From NCBI GenBank assembly GCA_000149265.1, contig CH003236.1, forward strand, positions 725,775 through 789,774: DNA of 64,000 bases, given 5' to 3'. The notes beneath the pieces were generated by a model. The model ran no database searches, was not told where the DNA came from, and worked only from the letters and a program-made list of their open reading frames with translations. The position numbers and the translations under genes were made by a program. Source of the DNA: Ciona savignyi. Taxonomy: Eukaryota; Chordata; Ascidiacea; Phlebobranchia; Cionidae. Shown piece by piece: positions 61,966-64,000 of this stretch. How positions within the stretch are numbered: position 1 is the stretch's first letter; each line of letters opens with the position of its first letter.

Positions 61966-62270
61966 CACGCCTCTAGCTTGTGGGTAAGTGCGTCGCCTTT
62001 GAGTCGAAAGGTTGAAGATTTACAACTGGTCGCTAGCTAGTCGGCTTTGTCCTTGTGTAAAATACTTCTGCTCACCAAAACTACGGATATTGCCCACATC
62101 CAGCGAAAAAAAGTTAATTCCAAATTAACGGAAAGTGTGAATCATACACAACACACTGCATGTAGCTCTGGTTAACCGACGGTGGATGCGAGGTGATCTG
62201 ACGTATGCTCGTGTGTTATTTACCCGCTGAAAACGGGGATAATCATGAATATCGTGTTCTAGTACAACAG
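61966..62270 (+). repeat. SINE copy, near full length
   Basis: Head TTGTGGGTAAGTGCGTCGCC, TTGAGTCGAAAGGTTGAAGA, CTGGTCGCTAGCTAGTCGGC; 3' body ACACAACACACTGCATGTAG, GGTGGATGCGAGGTGATCTG; end GGGGATAATCATGAATATCG. The poly-ATCCT tail is lost. Confidence 0.8.
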
Positions 62271-62889
62271 TATAAATATAACAATAATGTCGTCGGACAA
62301 TGCGCGAATGCCATTGGATATGCGGTTTGTTGCAGGTGAGGGAAATCCTCATGGATAGTTTAGCTCCTAATTACAATCGGGTATTTGGTCATGTCAAAAT
62401 TATCTGTATATATGAACCCAGTTTTTAATTTTAATGTCTTAAATACGACAGAAACATTTTTTTTTAATTTCGTATAATTCACTAAAACTACTCTGTTTAT
62501 GCATTTTCCGGTAAACGACCTCACTATACTACCATATTCGGTCTTAACTGCGGATAATCAACATTACTTCAGATGCTGTTGTTTTATTTAAATAGACCAC
62601 ACTGAGACATTCCCGAGATTTGTCGTAGACGCGACGTATGTTGTGAGTAAACAATTTCCATTTCATACCTTCATTTTGCATAAAACATGCAGAAGATAGC
62701 GGTTACAATACCCACGTTTATTGGAACAGTGGAGCACACAATGTCAATTTTTTTTATTTTTCTGAGTATATTTGCAAAATCTGAGTATATTTGCATAACA
62801 GGATACATTTTAATTCATGCAGTATTTTCTGATTATAGTAACATATTACTCTTGTATTTTAATGCATGCTTATGTATGTATAATATTAG

Positions 62890-63617
62890 TTATCCGCTCA
62901 ATGCCCTTCCGCCGTCAATTTTGATCAATTCTCCAGTAATCATTGCAGCTTTATCGGATGCCAGGAACGTAATCATATCTGCTACTTCGGACTTAGTTGG
63001 TAGTCGGTTCTCAAGTTCACTAATTTGCGCTTGAAACAGCTGTTCTCTTGCGGCGTCGTCCAACGATTCATCAAAAGCTTGGGTTCGTATTACACCAGGG
63101 CTGTGGAATTATTTGGTTTGGTTAATTGCTTTGACATTTTAGGTTAATTAGGAATCTAAATTCGATCTGAGCGTGTCTAAATTCTATCTGAGCGTGTATA
63201 ACAGTGGAAATCTAACTGTTTCGTGCTATTAAGGTTTTGGGTTTTGCGTCACATTTTAATAAATTTATATCAGTTGCAATAACCAAGAATAAAAAATGGT
63301 AATGAACGAGCATCGCCATGGCTTGGTTTATTAATGGGTTCTACTAACCTGAGGGAACGTCTTAATCATATAAATCACAATGCAATAGCTGCGCGGTAAC
63401 TCGACAGTAGGCGCGAGGTATGCTGACAGTTACCCGTATGAGTACACTTATTTACGAATTTCACGAAGTAATCTATCCTATCTACCTTTGACTGATTTAC
63501 CAGGAGTACTCACAGTATAGTCGATGTAGCGTTTTGACAATCTAGATATACGACACACAATTACAGTGTACAGAGCTTACCATATTCCATTGCAGCGAAT
63601 CCCATCCTTTGCCAGCG
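62890..63617 (-). CDS. Short-chain dehydrogenase/reductase, last two exons
   Basis: Exons 63581-63617 and 62890-63100 (minus, stop TAA) join in frame across a GT-AG intron. The join reads LAKDGIRCNGICPGVIRTQAF, the NxxxPGxxxT segment that follows the SDR catalytic helix. The last exon ends AMITGELIKIDGGRAL plus two residues, the classical SDR C-terminus (SSYITGELIxIDGG). The Rossmann nucleotide-binding part and the Tyr-x-x-x-Lys catalytic site would lie upstream, beyond the right edge. A member of the classical SDR family that reduces or oxidises a carbonyl or alcohol with NAD(P); substrate cannot be told. The intron holds a decayed SINE 3' part. Confidence 0.82.
63330..63485 (+). repeat. Degenerate SINE 3' part in the SDR intron
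   Basis: TTATTAATGGGTTCTACTAA, GAGGGAACGTCTTAATCATA, ACAATGCAATAGCTGCGCGG, AGTAGGCGCGAGGTATGCTG and ATCTATCCTATC follow the family order with decay. Confidence 0.7.
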
Positions 63618-64000
63618 CTGAAATGTATATTAAATAATAAACAACTTTAATTTGTTATAATAATAAAGTTTACCGTATGTTAGAACCACATCCACAACGT
63701 ATAAAAATCAAATATCTGTCGTTATGTGTGTGAACACAACCCAAGGGATATTACGTTCGTAACGTGCTTTGCACAACGTGGGCGTGTGGCCATGATGGAA
63801 GTTCTGACATGCATTGATTTTTCACCGAGATGTACTAAATTTACCGGTAGTCATATGGCATTCCGGAACTGCGTTTTCCAATTAATTCTCAAACACCTAA
63901 CCCCAATATCAATTTCCAAATTCCATACCCCACGTTGCCTGTACCATACGTCCGTATTTAATGTTTATAGACTTAAAACCTGACTTGGTATGGAAAATTG

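Overview
The window is animal nuclear DNA. Genes are split by many short GT-AG introns, the non-coding DNA is AT-rich, and transposon remnants are dense. A tRNA-derived SINE family, a BEL/Pao retroelement and a small P-loop sulfotransferase of a type I associate with sea squirts suggest a tunicate, most likely an ascidian such as Ciona. That assignment is inference from general knowledge; no database was searched.

Host genes, left to right. (1) 1135-14210 (+): the 3' part of an SFI1-like centrin-binding repeat gene. I could join 28 exons in one phase-consistent frame ending at a TGA. Its 5' end lies beyond the left edge, and a 20-bp minisatellite (1-950) sits upstream of the first visible exon. 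(2) 16766-26109 (+): a complete 8-exon HDHD5/CECR5-type HAD hydrolase, 407 aa. (3) 48389-50316 (+): a complete 4-exon P-loop sulfotransferase-like gene, 255 aa. A truncated first-exon copy lies at 31444-31704 inside a segmental duplication of about 1.1 kb. (4) 51973-57821 (-): a complete 11-exon ribophorin I (RPN1, oligosaccharyltransferase subunit) gene, 593 aa. (5) 62890-63617 (-): the last two exons of a short-chain dehydrogenase/reductase.

The middle (26.6-48 kb) and 59-61 kb are transposon-dominated and strikingly nested. At 32.3-39.5 kb a SINE is split by a foldback element with minisatellite arms and a 9-10 bp target duplication. That foldback is itself split by a 6.3-kb BEL/Pao element with near-identical LTRs, a 5-bp target duplication and no integrase core. 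At 41.6-47.3 kb a second foldback element has arms of about 1 kb built from the 18-nt palindrome TTTTGCCGATCGGCAAAA. It carries HECT C-lobe-like exons, and one arm is interrupted by a 2.34-kb TTAA-flanked element with long inverted repeats, a THAP-like segment and a P2X7-C-terminus-like segment. At 59.0-61.2 kb four layers are nested: SINE, hAT-like element (8-bp duplication), pogo/Tigger-like element (TA) and TTAA element. A gypsy fragment (28.8-30.2 kb) and a related TTAA element (27.6-28.5 kb) complete the picture.

The host genes are unrelated housekeeping or metabolic genes with no sign of joint function. Exon boundaries were deduced by eye from splice consensus, reading phase and family resemblance; repeat boundaries are approximate unless a target duplication is quoted.
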